A stretch of 46,973 bases of DNA from Acidimicrobiales bacterium (GCA_030747595.1 JASLKK010000013.1:1-46973), one strand, 5' to 3'. Shown: positions 1 to 10,863, counted from the stretch's first letter. Translations and numbers: made by a program. The notes: generated from the letters alone by a model not told the origin.

Positions 1-11
1 GTGTGCGGGCA

Positions 12-944
12 ATGACCCGTTCCTTCCGCTTCAGCATCCAGGCCTCGGCGCCCCGTCCAGCTGCCGAATGGCGCGAACTTGGCCGTCGGGCTGAAGACCT
101 TGGCTACTCCGCCTTGTCGGTCTCGGACCACCTCGATGCCGAGATGGCTCCCCTGATCGCCCTGGCCGTCACCGCCGAGGCCACCCGTGACCTGCGCCTG
201 ACCACCCTCGTGCTGGGCAACGACTTCCGGCACCCGCTGTTCCTGGCTAAGCAGGCCGCCACGCTGGACCTGCTGTCGGACGGGCGCCTCGAGTTGGGCC
301 TGGGGGCCGGCTGGAAGACCTCCGACTATGACCAGTCGGGTCTCGCCCTGGATCAACCGGGCGTGCGCATCGCCCGGCTGGCCGAGTCCGTCGAGATCCT
401 GAAGCGGTGCTTCGCCGAGGGGTCGTTCGACTTTGACGGCAAGCACTACACGGTGAGCGGCCACGACGGACAGCCGACCTGCATCCAGTCGCCCCACCCA
501 CCGTTCCTACTAGCCGGTGGGGGTCGCAAGATGTTGTCTCTGGCTGCCCGGGAGGCCGACATAGTGGGGCTGAACGCCAACATGGCCGCCGGGGTGATCG
601 ACGAGCGGGCCGGCGCCTCGGCCACCGTGGAGGCCACCGACGAAAAGTTGGGGTGGATACGCGATGCAGCCGGCGACAGGTTCGAGGACCTCGAACTGCA
701 GACCCGGGTCCACATGTCCCAGATCACCGACGATCCGATCGGTCTAGCCGAGTTGATGGCGCCGGCCCTGGGCCTGGACGCCGAGGCGGCGTTGGCCTCG
801 CCCCACGTGTTGGCGGGTTCCACGGGCCAGTGCGTCGAGACGCTGCTGGCTTGGCGGGAACGATGGGGCCTGACCTACATCGGCCTCAACGAGGACTCGA
901 TGGTCGAGTTCGGACCGGTCGTGGAGGCCCTGTCCGGCGTCTGA
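12..944 (+). CDS. LLM-class F420-dependent oxidoreductase, TIGR03621-like
   Basis: Luciferase-like TIM-barrel flavin/F420 oxidoreductase; substrate unknown. The N-terminal barrel strand, the LGLGAGW segment around residue 95 and PFLLAGGG around residue 165 are typical of the family, and the full sequence resembles the MSMEG_2516 subfamily (TIGR03621), which is thought to use coenzyme F420. The ATG at 12 gives about 310 residues, the usual length. An in-frame GTG at base 3 and the nearby window edge mean a start further upstream cannot be excluded. The gene converges on the minus-strand gene ending at 965, with only 20 bases between the stops. Family call is firm; F420 use and substrate are inferred. 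Confidence 0.85.
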   Translation: MTRSFRFSIQASAPRPAAEWRELGRRAEDLGYSALSVSDHLDAEMAPLIALAVTAEATRDLRLTTLVLGNDFRHPLFLAKQAATLDLLSDGRLELGLGAGWKTSDYDQSGLALDQPGVRIARLAESVEILKRCFAEGSFDFDGKHYTVSGHDGQPTCIQSPHPPFLLAGGGRKMLSLAAREADIVGLNANMAAGVIDERAGASATVEATDEKLGWIRDAAGDRFEDLELQTRVHMSQITDDPIGLAELMAPALGLDAEAALASPHVLAGSTGQCVETLLAWRERWGLTYIGLNEDSMVEFGPVVEALSGV

Positions 945-964
945 GCCCAGATCCGAAGACCGGG

Positions 965-1789
965 CTACCAAAGTTCGTCTGTGTAGCGGTCGGTGCCGAC
1001 CACGGTGCGCAGGAACGGTGCGGCCGACGTGACCCGACCTAGGCCCGATGCTTCGAGGCGAGCCGCATAGTCCACGAACCGGATCCAGCAGGCTGCTGGA
1101 TCATCCTCGACGAAGAAAAGTTGCATCGTGGCATCGGGGCCGATGGGTGGCGATCCGAGGTCCATGGGGGCGTTGTTGGTCATGTCGTCGCGGGGGACGG
1201 CCTTCCACTGGGCACACGCCGCCACTGGCCCGTCGGCGAATAGGCCCGGCAGCCCCTCGGTGTCCACCCAGGCATCCAGGCCAGCAGCCTCCCCCGAGGG
1301 CTCCACGACGACCGACACCAAACCGGCGTACCCGTGGTCGAGAGCCACGTCGACGGGCACCGGGTCGGCGTCTCGGTACCGGTTGGACAAGTGCAGGTAC
1401 AACACGGTGTGGGCGTGACGGCGCTCCTGGAAGCCCCGGCCGGCCATATAGAGCTTCACCACCTGGTCGGCCCCCCAGGAGAAATGGTCGTCGTGGTGAC
1501 CCTCCTCCACCCAGTAGACGGCCAGGTACGAGCCCCGGTCCGACGGGTCATTGACCGAGTTGCCATCGGTCGGAAAACGCAGCTCCTTCAACGCCCGAGT
1601 GGCCACCCACCGGCTGCCAGCGAAGCACCACGGGCCGGTCATGCAGCCCCCGTAGTAGTGGTCACGCTCGTACCAACGGTTGTAGGCGACCTCATGGCCC
1701 TTCTCGGGGTCGACCAGCGTGTAGAGCATGCTGCCCACCCTTACCGGGTGTACGGGCCCCCTCTCCGGGTCATGGGTTTCGTCAGCCAT
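965..1789 (-). CDS. EthD/dimeric alpha-beta barrel-like protein, function unknown
   Basis: 274 residues with no confident specific function. The N-terminal part (VGSMLYTLVDPEKG, then YNRWYERDHYYGG) looks like an EthD or dimeric alpha-beta barrel domain, as in small degradative or antibiotic-biosynthesis monooxygenase relatives. A second, weaker copy seems to occupy residues 150-270, which would make it a two-domain barrel. It is rich in Trp, His and Tyr. The ATG at 1789 has GGAGG 7 bases upstream. It lies 21 bases after the thioesterase-like gene and probably shares its transcript. Ligand and reaction cannot be read from the sequence. Confidence 0.6.
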   Translation of the reverse strand: MADETHDPERGPVHPVRVGSMLYTLVDPEKGHEVAYNRWYERDHYYGGCMTGPWCFAGSRWVATRALKELRFPTDGNSVNDPSDRGSYLAVYWVEEGHHDDHFSWGADQVVKLYMAGRGFQERRHAHTVLYLHLSNRYRDADPVPVDVALDHGYAGLVSVVVEPSGEAAGLDAWVDTEGLPGLFADGPVAACAQWKAVPRDDMTNNAPMDLGSPPIGPDATMQLFFVEDDPAACWIRFVDYAARLEASGLGRVTSAAPFLRTVVGTDRYTDELW

Positions 1790-1810
1790 CGGGGGTCCTC
1801 CGGGTTCGGG

Positions 1811-2656
1811 TCAGCGGGGTTCGATGAGGATCGACGCGGTGGCCCTTCCCACCCGCCCGTCCAGGTCATAGAGCACGGCCTCGGACAAGCCGATGCCGTC
1901 ACCGTCGTTCTTGTGCAGGGCCCGGACTCCCATCCAGTCGCCCACCGGGTCACGGAAGGCGGTTACTGCCAGGTCGGCGTTGACTGTCATCCACTCGTCA
2001 GGCTGGAGGTACTGGGCGGCCATGGACGCCATGTCGGCCACCGTAGCCAGGCGCACGAAGGCGCTGGTCTTGCACCCGGCCACCATCTCGTTGTGCATAC
2101 GCAGCCACACGAGGCCTGGGGCGCCATCGCGATACTCGCCAGTACGTCGGAACTCCACCGCCCGAAGGAAGGCCGGGACACCGATGCCCAGCATGGTGAG
2201 AAGCACCGGCTCATCGGGCAGGGCGTGGGGCTCGTCCTCGGGGTGGGCCGTCTTTTCGGGTTCGACCGGGTTGGGGATATCGGCCACCCGCATTCGCAGC
2301 GAGGTAGCGCGGGCCATCTCCACATCGAGGTCGGAGCCGGAAAAGAGCGACGCCCTCACGACCTGGATTCGGCGACCGGACCGCAACACCTCCACCTCGG
2401 GCCGCAGCGGGGTGAGCGGCACACCGCGCATCATGTCGACGGTATGGCGGACCGTGCGCATGGGTGCAGGGGCGGGAACCGTCTCAACGAGATGGGCGAG
2501 GATGCCCGAGATAGGGCCGCCGTGCTGGATGGTCGGGTCCCACGGGCCGCCGGTCAGCGGTCCGGGCACCAGGAGGCCGCCACGTTCCCCGTAGAAGGGC
2601 TCAGTCGAGTACTGCTGATTGGTCTCGGCAATGCCGCCGACGGGGTCCGAGGTCAC
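1811..2656 (-). CDS. acyl-CoA thioesterase-like (hotdog fold) protein
   Basis: About 281 residues resembling TesB-like/4HBT_3 thioesterases made of two hotdog halves. The first half contains a GGPISGILAHLVE helix and a TVDMMRGVPL strand region; the second contains WMTVNADLAVTAFRDPVGDWMG and ends with a short-chain-modifying strand (GRATASILIEPR). These proteins hydrolyse acyl-CoA thioesters or act as non-catalytic relatives. I chose GTG 2656, which lies just after the stop of the upstream gene (2664). An ATG at 2713 would overlap that gene by 50 bases and add a low-complexity leader unlike the family. Substrate unknown. Confidence 0.7.
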   Translation of the reverse strand: MTSDPVGGIAETNQQYSTEPFYGERGGLLVPGPLTGGPWDPTIQHGGPISGILAHLVETVPAPAPMRTVRHTVDMMRGVPLTPLRPEVEVLRSGRRIQVVRASLFSGSDLDVEMARATSLRMRVADIPNPVEPEKTAHPEDEPHALPDEPVLLTMLGIGVPAFLRAVEFRRTGEYRDGAPGLVWLRMHNEMVAGCKTSAFVRLATVADMASMAAQYLQPDEWMTVNADLAVTAFRDPVGDWMGVRALHKNDGDGIGLSEAVLYDLDGRVGRATASILIEPR

Positions 2657-2663
2657 CGCCCGA

Positions 2664-3293
2664 TCATGCCGTCCGGCCGAGCAACGACAGGAGTCGGACA
2701 CCGGCCGATGCACCGTCGGGCGGCATCACCTTTGACCCGAAGTGGCCGGTGAGGGCGTCCGAGCCGGCCAGCGGCAACCAGAAGTCGAGACACCGTTCGG
2801 CCAGGGTTTCCGGCAGTTCAACGTAAGCGCCGCACGACCGGGCCAGGTCCCAGCCGTGGACCAGATTCTCGGTGACCCGGAAGCCGATGATGACCCCGCC
2901 CGGCAGTTCGCCCACCGCGTGGGGGTGTAGGGCATCCAGCACGCCGTCGACCGATGCCGACTCGATGGCGGCCAGCACCGTGCCCCGCCAGGTGGCCATG
3001 GGATTCAGGCCCAGGATCGACGGGTCGGCCTGGGACTCCCATGCTCCACCGCCGCGCAGCACGCGGGTGACCAGCGCCTCGCCGGTGATCACGTGGGCTA
3101 CCAGCGTGCGGACGTCCCATCCGTCGCACGGGGTATCGGCCGTCCAGTCCAGTTCGGTGACCTCAGCGAGGCGTTCACCGAAGAAGGCGCACGCCGTCGT
3201 GTAGGCGGCCACCGTGTCGGTGCGCTCGCTGTCAGTCAGGCCCGTTCCCGGCCCTTCGGGCGGATCGGCGCCCGGCCTGTCCGCTGGGTTCAC
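2664..3293 (-). CDS. TIGR03086-like protein (DinB/MDMPI N-terminal fold)
   Basis: About 209 residues of the TIGR03086 family, related to the metal-binding N-terminal domain of mycothiol-dependent maleylpyruvate isomerase. Visible marks are [13 protein letters not shown] near residues 55-67 and HGWDLAR near residue 150; the histidines are candidate metal ligands. The function of this family is not established. The start is GTG 3293, which overlaps the guaA stop as GTGA, so translation is probably coupled to guaA. Because of the frameshift inside guaA, this frame also reads open from the guaA start and gives a false 730-residue fusion; the guaA stop in the proper frame shows these are two genes. 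Confidence 0.75.
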   Translation of the reverse strand: MNPADRPGADPPEGPGTGLTDSERTDTVAAYTTACAFFGERLAEVTELDWTADTPCDGWDVRTLVAHVITGEALVTRVLRGGGAWESQADPSILGLNPMATWRGTVLAAIESASVDGVLDALHPHAVGELPGGVIIGFRVTENLVHGWDLARSCGAYVELPETLAERCLDFWLPLAGSDALTGHFGSKVMPPDGASAGVRLLSLLGRTA

Positions 3294-4856
3294 TCCCACT
3301 CGATGGTGCCGGGGGGCTTGGAGGTGATGTCGTAAGCCACCCGATTCACGCCGTCCACCTCGTTGATGATGCGGCTGGACATCCGCTCTAAGAGGTCGTG
3401 GGGCAGGCGGGCCCAGTCGGCGGTCATGGCATCTTCGCTGGTGACGGCCCGGATGATGACCGGTCGGGCGTAGGTGCGCTCGTCGCCCATGACGCCTACG
3501 GACCGGGCGGATGTCGGCCAGTACTGCGAAGGCCTGCCAGATCTCGCGTTCCAGACCAGCCTCACGAATCTCCTCACGGACAATGAGGTCGGCGGCCTGC
3601 AGGGTGGCGGCGGTCTCCGGTGTGACCTCGCCGACAATGCGAACGCCCAGGCCGGGGCCGGGAAACGGCTGGCGCCACACGATCTCGTCGGGCAGGCCCA
3701 ACTCGGAACCGACAGCTCGCACCTCGTCCTTGAACAGGTTGCGGAGCGGTTCGACGAGGGCGAAGTCCATGTCGTCGGGTAGGCCGCCCACGTTGTGGTG
3801 GCTCTTGATCTTGGCTGCGTCCTTGGTGCCCGATTCGATGACGTCCGGGTAGAGCGTGCCCTGGACGAGGAACTTCGCATCGGTGATGCCGCTCGAGGCG
3901 TCCTCGAAGATCCGGATGAACAGTTCGCCGATGACCTTGCGCTTGTCCTCCGGGTCGGTGACCCCGGCCAACTTGTCAAAGAACCGGTCGGCGGCCCGCA
4001 CGTGGATGAGCTCGATGCCTTGGGTCTTCTGGAAGGTATCCACGACCTGTTCGCCCTCGCCGGCCCGCATCAGGCCGGTGTCGACGAACACGCAGGTCAG
4101 CTGGGACCCGATGGCCCTGTGCACGAGTGCCGCGGCGACCGCTGAGTCAACCCCGCCGGACAGTCCGCAGATGGCCCGTCCGGTGCCAACCTGTTCTCGG
4201 ATGGCGTCCACCGACGAGTCGATGACCGAGGCCATCGTCCAATCGCCAGCACACCCGCAGACGTCGCGGACGAAGCGGGTGAGCAGGTCCTGGCCACACG
4301 GCGTGTGGTGGACCTCGGGGTGGAACTGGACGGCGTACAACCCGTCGTCGGGGGCCTCAAAGGCGGCTACCGGGGCGTCGGGCGACGAGGCGGTCACCGT
4401 GGCGCCGCCCGGCGCGTCGGTGATGGCGTCGAAGTGGCTCATCCAGACCGAGTGGCTGCCGGTGCCAGCGTCGCCCAGGAGCACGCCGGTGTCGGCGACG
4501 GTCAGCTCGGTGCGGCCGTACTCGCCGTGTTCGTTGCGACCCACCGTGCCGCCCCGCTGGTGGGCAATGAGTTGGGCGCCGTAGCAGATGCCCAGGATGG
4601 GCACACCGAGGTCGTAGACGCCGGGATCGATCCGAGGGGCGCCGTCGACGTGAACCGAGGCTGGGCCACCGCTGAAGATGATTCCGGTGGGTGCCCGCTC
4701 GGCGAACTCGGCCGCCGTCAGGTCGTGGGGGACGATCTCACTGAAGACATCTGCCTCACGAACCCTTCGGGCAATGAGCTGGGCGTACTGGGCGCCGAAG
4801 TCGACAACCAGGATGCGGTCGGTAGCGCGTGCGCTCCCGCCGGGGGTCTCAGCCAT
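3290..4856 (-). CDS. guaA: GMP synthase (glutamine-hydrolysing), apparent frameshift
   Basis: Converts XMP, ATP and glutamine to GMP, the last step of GMP synthesis. The class I amidotransferase domain has the nucleophile Cys91 in GICYGAQ and the FHPEV histidine/glutamate. The ATP pyrophosphatase domain has the SGGVDS loop. The dimerisation domain ends in [10 protein letters not shown], as in other GuaA proteins. The reading frame breaks near 3502-3509: the frame running through VLADIR is followed by [11 protein letters not shown] only after a shift of one base (or removal of four). With that correction the protein is about 520 residues, the normal length. A sequencing or assembly error is more likely than a real mutation in so central a gene. 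It lies 51 bases after guaB3. Confidence 0.9.
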
Positions 4857-4907
4857 GAAGTGGTGGGTCGATCCGGTTGCGTTGGTCGGAGAAGCCGGGC
4901 CGCAGGC

Positions 4908-6077
4908 CTAGTGGCCCATCCCCACGCCCTGGGACTTCTGAAGCGACTTGCCCTCGGTCATCAGCGCCGGGGCGACCATGACCTCGGCCTTCTGGAACTC
5001 CTTGACGTCGAGGTAACCACAGGTAGCCATCGAGGTTCGGAGCCCGCCGAACAGGTTCAACTTGCCGTCGTTCTCGTTGGCCGGACCGAGGAGAATCTCC
5101 TCGAGAGAGCCTCTCGTCGCGGTCTGGACCCGAGCGCCGCGGGGCAGCGTCGGGTGGAAGGTGGCCATGCCCCAGTGGTAGCCGCGGCCTGGTGCTTCCG
5201 AAGCGGCAGCCAGAGGCGAGCCGATCATCACGGCGTCGGCGCCACACACGATGGCCTTGGAGATGTCGCCACCGGTGGCCATCCCGCCATCGGCGATGAC
5301 GTGGCAGTAAACGCCGGTCTCGTCAAGGTGACGCATGCGGGCCGCACGGACGTCGGCAATGGCCGTGGCCTGCGGGACGCCGAGGCCCAGCACACCGCGG
5401 GTGGTGCAGGCGTGGCCGGGACCCACGCCAACCAGCACACCAGCCGCACCGGTACGCATCAGGTGGAGGGCCGCTTTGTTGGTGGCACAGCCGCCGACGA
5501 TGACCGGGATGTCCAACTGGCGGATGAACGTCTTGAGGTTCAACGGCTCGACGGTGGTCGACACGTGTTCGGCCGACACGACGGTGCCTTGGATGACCAG
5601 CATGTCCAGTTCGCCGGCGAGAATGTTCTCGATCATCCCGTGGGTGCGCTGCGGGGTGACCGAGGCGCACGACACCACACCGGCGGCGTTGATCTCGCGG
5701 ATCCGCTCGGTGACTAGGTCAGGGATGATGGGCTGCTGGTACAGCTCCTGCATCCGCTTGGTGGCCTTCTCGACGGGCTGTTCGGCAATCTCGGCGAGGA
5801 TGGAGTCGGCGTCCTCGTAGCGGGTCCAGAGGCCCTCAAGGTTGAGCACGCCTACGCCACCTAGGCGGCCAATCTCAATAGCCGTGGCCGGGCTGATGAC
5901 ACCGTCCATGGCTGAACCCATAAGGGGCAGGTCGAAGCGGTAGGCGTCGATCTGCCAGGAAATGTCGACGTCTTCGGGGTCGCGAGTCCGACGGCTGGGG
6001 ACGATTGCGATGTCGTCGAACCCATAGGCCCGTCGACCGCTCTTTCCCATCCCGATCCCGATCTCGATCTCGGCCAT
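4908..6077 (-). CDS. guaB3: GuaB3 family IMP dehydrogenase-related protein
   Basis: 389-residue IMPDH/GMP-reductase superfamily barrel without CBS domains, matching the actinobacterial GuaB3 type that sits beside guaA. Catalytic Cys224 followed by TTR (GHACTTRGVLGLG) corresponds to the IMPDH cysteine loop; GGCATN at 195-200 and IADGGMATGGD are nucleotide-binding loops. Known relatives act in purine nucleotide interconversion, but whether actinobacterial GuaB3 oxidises IMP or reduces GMP is unsettled to my knowledge. The ATG at 6077 follows a GGGAG ribosome-binding site; an in-frame start at 6113 would add 12 residues unlike the family. The downstream guaA gives a purine context. Confidence 0.88.
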   Translation of the reverse strand: MAEIEIGIGMGKSGRRAYGFDDIAIVPSRRTRDPEDVDISWQIDAYRFDLPLMGSAMDGVISPATAIEIGRLGGVGVLNLEGLWTRYEDADSILAEIAEQPVEKATKRMQELYQQPIIPDLVTERIREINAAGVVSCASVTPQRTHGMIENILAGELDMLVIQGTVVSAEHVSTTVEPLNLKTFIRQLDIPVIVGGCATNKAALHLMRTGAAGVLVGVGPGHACTTRGVLGLGVPQATAIADVRAARMRHLDETGVYCHVIADGGMATGGDISKAIVCGADAVMIGSPLAAASEAPGRGYHWGMATFHPTLPRGARVQTATRGSLEEILLGPANENDGKLNLFGGLRTSMATCGYLDVKEFQKAEVMVAPALMTEGKSLQKSQGVGMGH

Positions 6078-6157
6078 GGTTGCTGCAACTCCCTGTTGGT
6101 GCCTGAAAGTCACCGTCTCCGGCCGGAAGGCCTTGTGACGGCCCCCGGAAAGGGTCG

Positions 6158-6163
6158 ATTCTA
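6158..6163 (-). promoter_or_regulatory. candidate -10 element upstream of guaB3
   Basis: The minus strand reads TAGAAT here, 80 bases upstream of the guaB3 start, in the 172-base gap between the decarboxylase-like gene and guaB3. No convincing -35 lies at the right distance, so this is a weak call based on the -10 alone. Confidence 0.25.
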
Positions 6164-6249
6164 GTCACGCGCGTCCGACGCGAACGGCGAGAAGAGCCCG
6201 CTGTTTTCGGGTTTGTCAGGCTCAGCCTCGACCCGGCCATCGGCGTCGA

Positions 6250-7701
6250 TCAGGGGCCGTCGAAAACCAGGGCGTCGAGGAGGTCGGCCAGTTCGGTGAC
6301 GTGCTCGGCAGTCGTCCAGGTACCACCCACTGCGACTCTCAGCGCGTACCGGTCGTCGAGGCGGGTGTGGGTGAGGAAGGCCCGGCCCGAGGCGTTGACG
6401 GTGGCCAGCAGGTGCTCGGAGGCCTCGTCTCCGTCCACGTGGCGGAAGCACACCAAGCCCAACGACAGGGGCGCCGCCATCTCCAAGCTCGGGTTGGACG
6501 CCACCCGGTCGGCTAGATCGGTCGTGGCCGCCACGTGGGACCGGATGTGGGCTCGCAGGCCGTCCGTCCCGTAGGAGCGCAACACGAACCAGAGCTTGAG
6601 GGACCGGAAGCGGCGCCCGAGGGGCACCTGCCAGTCCCGGTAGTCGATCACCTCGCCGGCATCGCTGGCCGCGTTGCGGAGGTACTCGGGGACGATTGAC
6701 AGCGAATCCAGCAGCGGACCCGAATCGGCCACAAAGAACGCCGAGCAGTCGAAGTTGGTGAGCAGCCACTTGTGGGGGTTGAAGCAGTAACTGTCGACCC
6801 GGTCCAGTCCGTCCAACAGGTGGCGGTACTCGGGGCACACGGTGGCCGAACCGGCCCACGCGGCATCCACGTGTACCCACGCCCCGACGGGCCCGGCCAC
6901 ATCGCAGACCCTGGCCACCGGGTCGATGGCGCCCGACGACGTAGTACCTACCGTGGCAGCGATGAGGCACGGCACGAGGCCCTCGGCCTCGTCGGCGGCA
7001 ACCATGGCGGCCAACGCATCGGCATCCATGGCGAACCCGACGTCGGTGGGCACGACCCGCAACTGCTCACGGGCGAAGCCGGCGACCAAGATGTCCTTTT
7101 CAATCGAGGAGTGGGCTTGGGCTGACGTGTAGACCCGCAGACGTGGCAGTTCGGCAGCGCCGCCGGATCGGTCGCGGGCAGCCAGCACGGCACACAGCGA
7201 CGCTGACGAGGCCGAGTCCTGGATGACGCCGCCGCCCGGACCGTCGGAGCGGAACCGGTCGGGAAGCCCGCAGGCCTCGACCAGCCAATCCAGGACAAGG
7301 GTCTCCAATTCCGTGCAAGCCGGACTGGTCGACCACATCATTCCCTGAACCCCCAGGCCGGCTGAGATCAACTCACCCAGGATTGATGGCGGCGACGAGT
7401 CGGCCGGGAAGAAACCATAGAAACCGGGGTGCTGCCACTGGGTGGTAGCCGGGACGATGAGACGGTCCACGTCGGTCAGCAGATCGGCAAATGGTTCGCC
7501 GACGGCGGGCGGGGACGAAGGCAGTGACCGGTAGACGTCCCCAGGAGCCACGTCGGGCACGATCGGTCGGTCATGCCCGCCATCGCGGTGGTCGGCCAGG
7601 AAGTCGGCCAACCAGTCGATTGCAACCCGTCCGGCCTCCCGGAATTCGTCGGGCGTCATGTGCTCGGGGCCCGTCGGTTGCTCAGAAGGTCGGTCAGTCA
7701 T
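6250..7701 (-). CDS. PLP-dependent decarboxylase, aromatic-L-amino-acid decarboxylase family
   Basis: 483-residue group II PLP decarboxylase. It shows the aromatic amino acid decarboxylase signature: FYGFFPADSS near residue 94, SPACTELETLVLDWL near 126, His197 in AQAHSS stacking on PLP, Asp279 in VDAAW binding the pyridine nitrogen, and Lys311 in NPHKW forming the Schiff base. Tyr340 matches the loop tyrosine (Tyr332 of the human enzyme) kept in true decarboxylases and changed to Phe in aldehyde synthases, so amine formation from an aromatic amino acid is the best guess. Substrate (Tyr, Trp, Phe or Dopa) cannot be told. It starts 25 bases after the Nudix gene and may share a transcript with it. 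Confidence 0.88.
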   Translation of the reverse strand: MTDRPSEQPTGPEHMTPDEFREAGRVAIDWLADFLADHRDGGHDRPIVPDVAPGDVYRSLPSSPPAVGEPFADLLTDVDRLIVPATTQWQHPGFYGFFPADSSPPSILGELISAGLGVQGMMWSTSPACTELETLVLDWLVEACGLPDRFRSDGPGGGVIQDSASSASLCAVLAARDRSGGAAELPRLRVYTSAQAHSSIEKDILVAGFAREQLRVVPTDVGFAMDADALAAMVAADEAEGLVPCLIAATVGTTSSGAIDPVARVCDVAGPVGAWVHVDAAWAGSATVCPEYRHLLDGLDRVDSYCFNPHKWLLTNFDCSAFFVADSGPLLDSLSIVPEYLRNAASDAGEVIDYRDWQVPLGRRFRSLKLWFVLRSYGTDGLRAHIRSHVAATTDLADRVASNPSLEMAAPLSLGLVCFRHVDGDEASEHLLATVNASGRAFLTHTRLDDRYALRVAVGGTWTTAEHVTELADLLDALVFDGP

Positions 7702-7725
7702 CGCTGATTCCTCTCAACACGGGCA

Positions 7726-8445
7726 TCACGAGTCAGCACGATAATTGCGGTGGTCGTCAACGCCGAGGGCGAGCGCCAGCAGCTGGCGCAGCATGGCTGC
7801 CGTGGCACCCCATATCGTGTCGCCGACCAACTCGAAGAACGTGATGATCCACGGATCACCGTAGGTGGACCACTCCTCCTCGCGGTACACCTCGTCCAGC
7901 AGCAGCTCGGCCAGCGGCACGTGGAGGATGGCCTCCACCTCATCGGGGTTGGCCACCAGATCAGGACGGCCGTCGAGGACGGCCACAAACGGGTGGATGA
8001 GACTCCGACTGCCCACGGTGACCAGCGGGTCGAGACGACCGACAAGTCGGACCAGCGACGGATCCAGCCCGATCTCCTCCTCGGCCTCGCGCAAGGCGGT
8101 GGCCCAGAGGTCCGGGTCGGTCGGATCATGGCGGCCGCCGGGGAACGAGACCTCGTGGGTGTGGCTGGAAAGGCTGGGCGACCGTCGGGTCAGTACCACG
8201 TGGGGTCCACCACCCTCGGGGTCGTCATAGAGGGCGACCAGCACGCCGGCTTCGCGTTCGTCGCCGCGGGGTCGCCCTCGAATGCCGCCGGGTTCGCGGC
8301 CGACGAACACGGCAACTAGGTGGCCGAGGGTCAGATGCCGGTCGACCAGCGCGCCCCACGGCGGCGCCTCGCCTAGGCGCCAACCATCAGGCCGGGGGAT
8401 CTCTTGGGGTCCGCCCCATCCGGTGGGCCGCACGACGGCGGTCAC
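7726..8445 (-). CDS. Nudix hydrolase, CoA diphosphatase-like
   Basis: 239 residues with a Nudix box ending REAEEEIGL and preceded by SFPGG, the form seen in coenzyme A diphosphatases (NudL/YeaB group), which cleave CoA to phosphopantetheine and 3',5'-ADP. The E usually found in the middle of the box is replaced by an Asp-rich stretch (HDPTDPD), common in this subgroup. The GTG start at 8445 overlaps the stop of the upstream small gene as GTGA, so the two are translationally coupled. The domain begins near residue 65; the N-terminal leader is less conserved. CoA is the likely substrate by family only. Confidence 0.82.
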   Translation of the reverse strand: MTAVVRPTGWGGPQEIPRPDGWRLGEAPPWGALVDRHLTLGHLVAVFVGREPGGIRGRPRGDEREAGVLVALYDDPEGGGPHVVLTRRSPSLSSHTHEVSFPGGRHDPTDPDLWATALREAEEEIGLDPSLVRLVGRLDPLVTVGSRSLIHPFVAVLDGRPDLVANPDEVEAILHVPLAELLLDEVYREEEWSTYGDPWIITFFELVGDTIWGATAAMLRQLLALALGVDDHRNYRADS

Positions 8446-8774
8446 TGCTCGATCGGGTCGGCCAGGAACGCCTCAAGCCCCGCGTCTCGGAGGCCTTCGG
8501 CCACCTCGAGGGGGACAATGGAGCCACGCTCCCAGCCATCCCAGTGAACGGATAGGGCGGCGACCAGCTCGGCTCGGGGGTCGTCGTCCTCAGCAGCCAA
8601 GGCTGCGGCGGCCAACACCTCGGGGAAGCGACCCGTCTTGAGGTTGGCCAGCATTCGACCCACCAAGGTCTCACCCCGGATCCATTCCGCGAACTGGCCG
8701 GCCAACTTGACGGAATCGGGGGCGGGCCGGTGGTCAGGCACCGTTGAATCGTCGAAAACCACCGGATCGGACAT
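8442..8774 (-). CDS. small hypothetical protein, 110 residues
   Basis: I do not recognise this protein. The ATG at 8774 (MSDPVVFDD) gives 110 residues; the open frame continues upstream to 8837, but that segment looks like leader DNA. It is acidic and mostly helical in appearance, with an Ala/Glu-rich middle (EVLAAAALAAEDDD) and a C-terminal VPLEVAEGLRDAGLEAFLAD. No signal peptide, cysteine pair or membrane segment. It is coupled to the Nudix gene by a GTGA overlap and lies just after the groEL terminator, so it probably starts a new transcript. Confidence 0.65.
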   Translation of the reverse strand: MSDPVVFDDSTVPDHRPAPDSVKLAGQFAEWIRGETLVGRMLANLKTGRFPEVLAAAALAAEDDDPRAELVAALSVHWDGWERGSIVPLEVAEGLRDAGLEAFLADPIEQ

Positions 8775-8836
8775 GGTTGCCACGGTACCGGCGCACCCGA
8801 CTCGCCAGTCAGCGGGACGGGCCGAAAGTGGGTTCA

Positions 8837-8873
8837 AAACGACGGAAGCCGGACCCGTGGGCCCGGCTTCCGT
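8837..8873 (-). terminator. intrinsic terminator downstream of groEL
   Basis: An 11-bp perfect stem, ACGGAAGCCGG paired with CCGGCTTCCGT (8842-8852 with 8863-8873) around a 10-base loop, is followed on the minus strand by CGTTTTG. It sits 40-76 bases after the groEL stop, so it should end the groESL transcript. Confidence 0.8.
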
Positions 8874-8912
8874 GACCCCCGGCCGAAGCCGGAGGACAAT
8901 CCCGAAGGATCC

Positions 8913-10863
<1,951 letters not shown>

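Noticed and set aside
945-964. Possible terminator between the convergent genes at the left edge
   Set aside because: Only a five-base AGCCC/GGGCT pairing with a 13-base loop and no T-run.
2664-4856. A 730-residue fusion of GMP synthase and a TIGR03086 protein
   Set aside because: The GuaA C-terminus (through [10 protein letters not shown] and a stop at 3290) is intact in the neighbouring frame, so the fusion comes from a local frameshift.
6161-6970. Long minus-strand open frame opposite or beside the decarboxylase gene
   Set aside because: Arg/Gly/Pro-rich translation with no family resemblance, overlapping a gene with clear PLP motifs; a shadow of GC-rich codon use.
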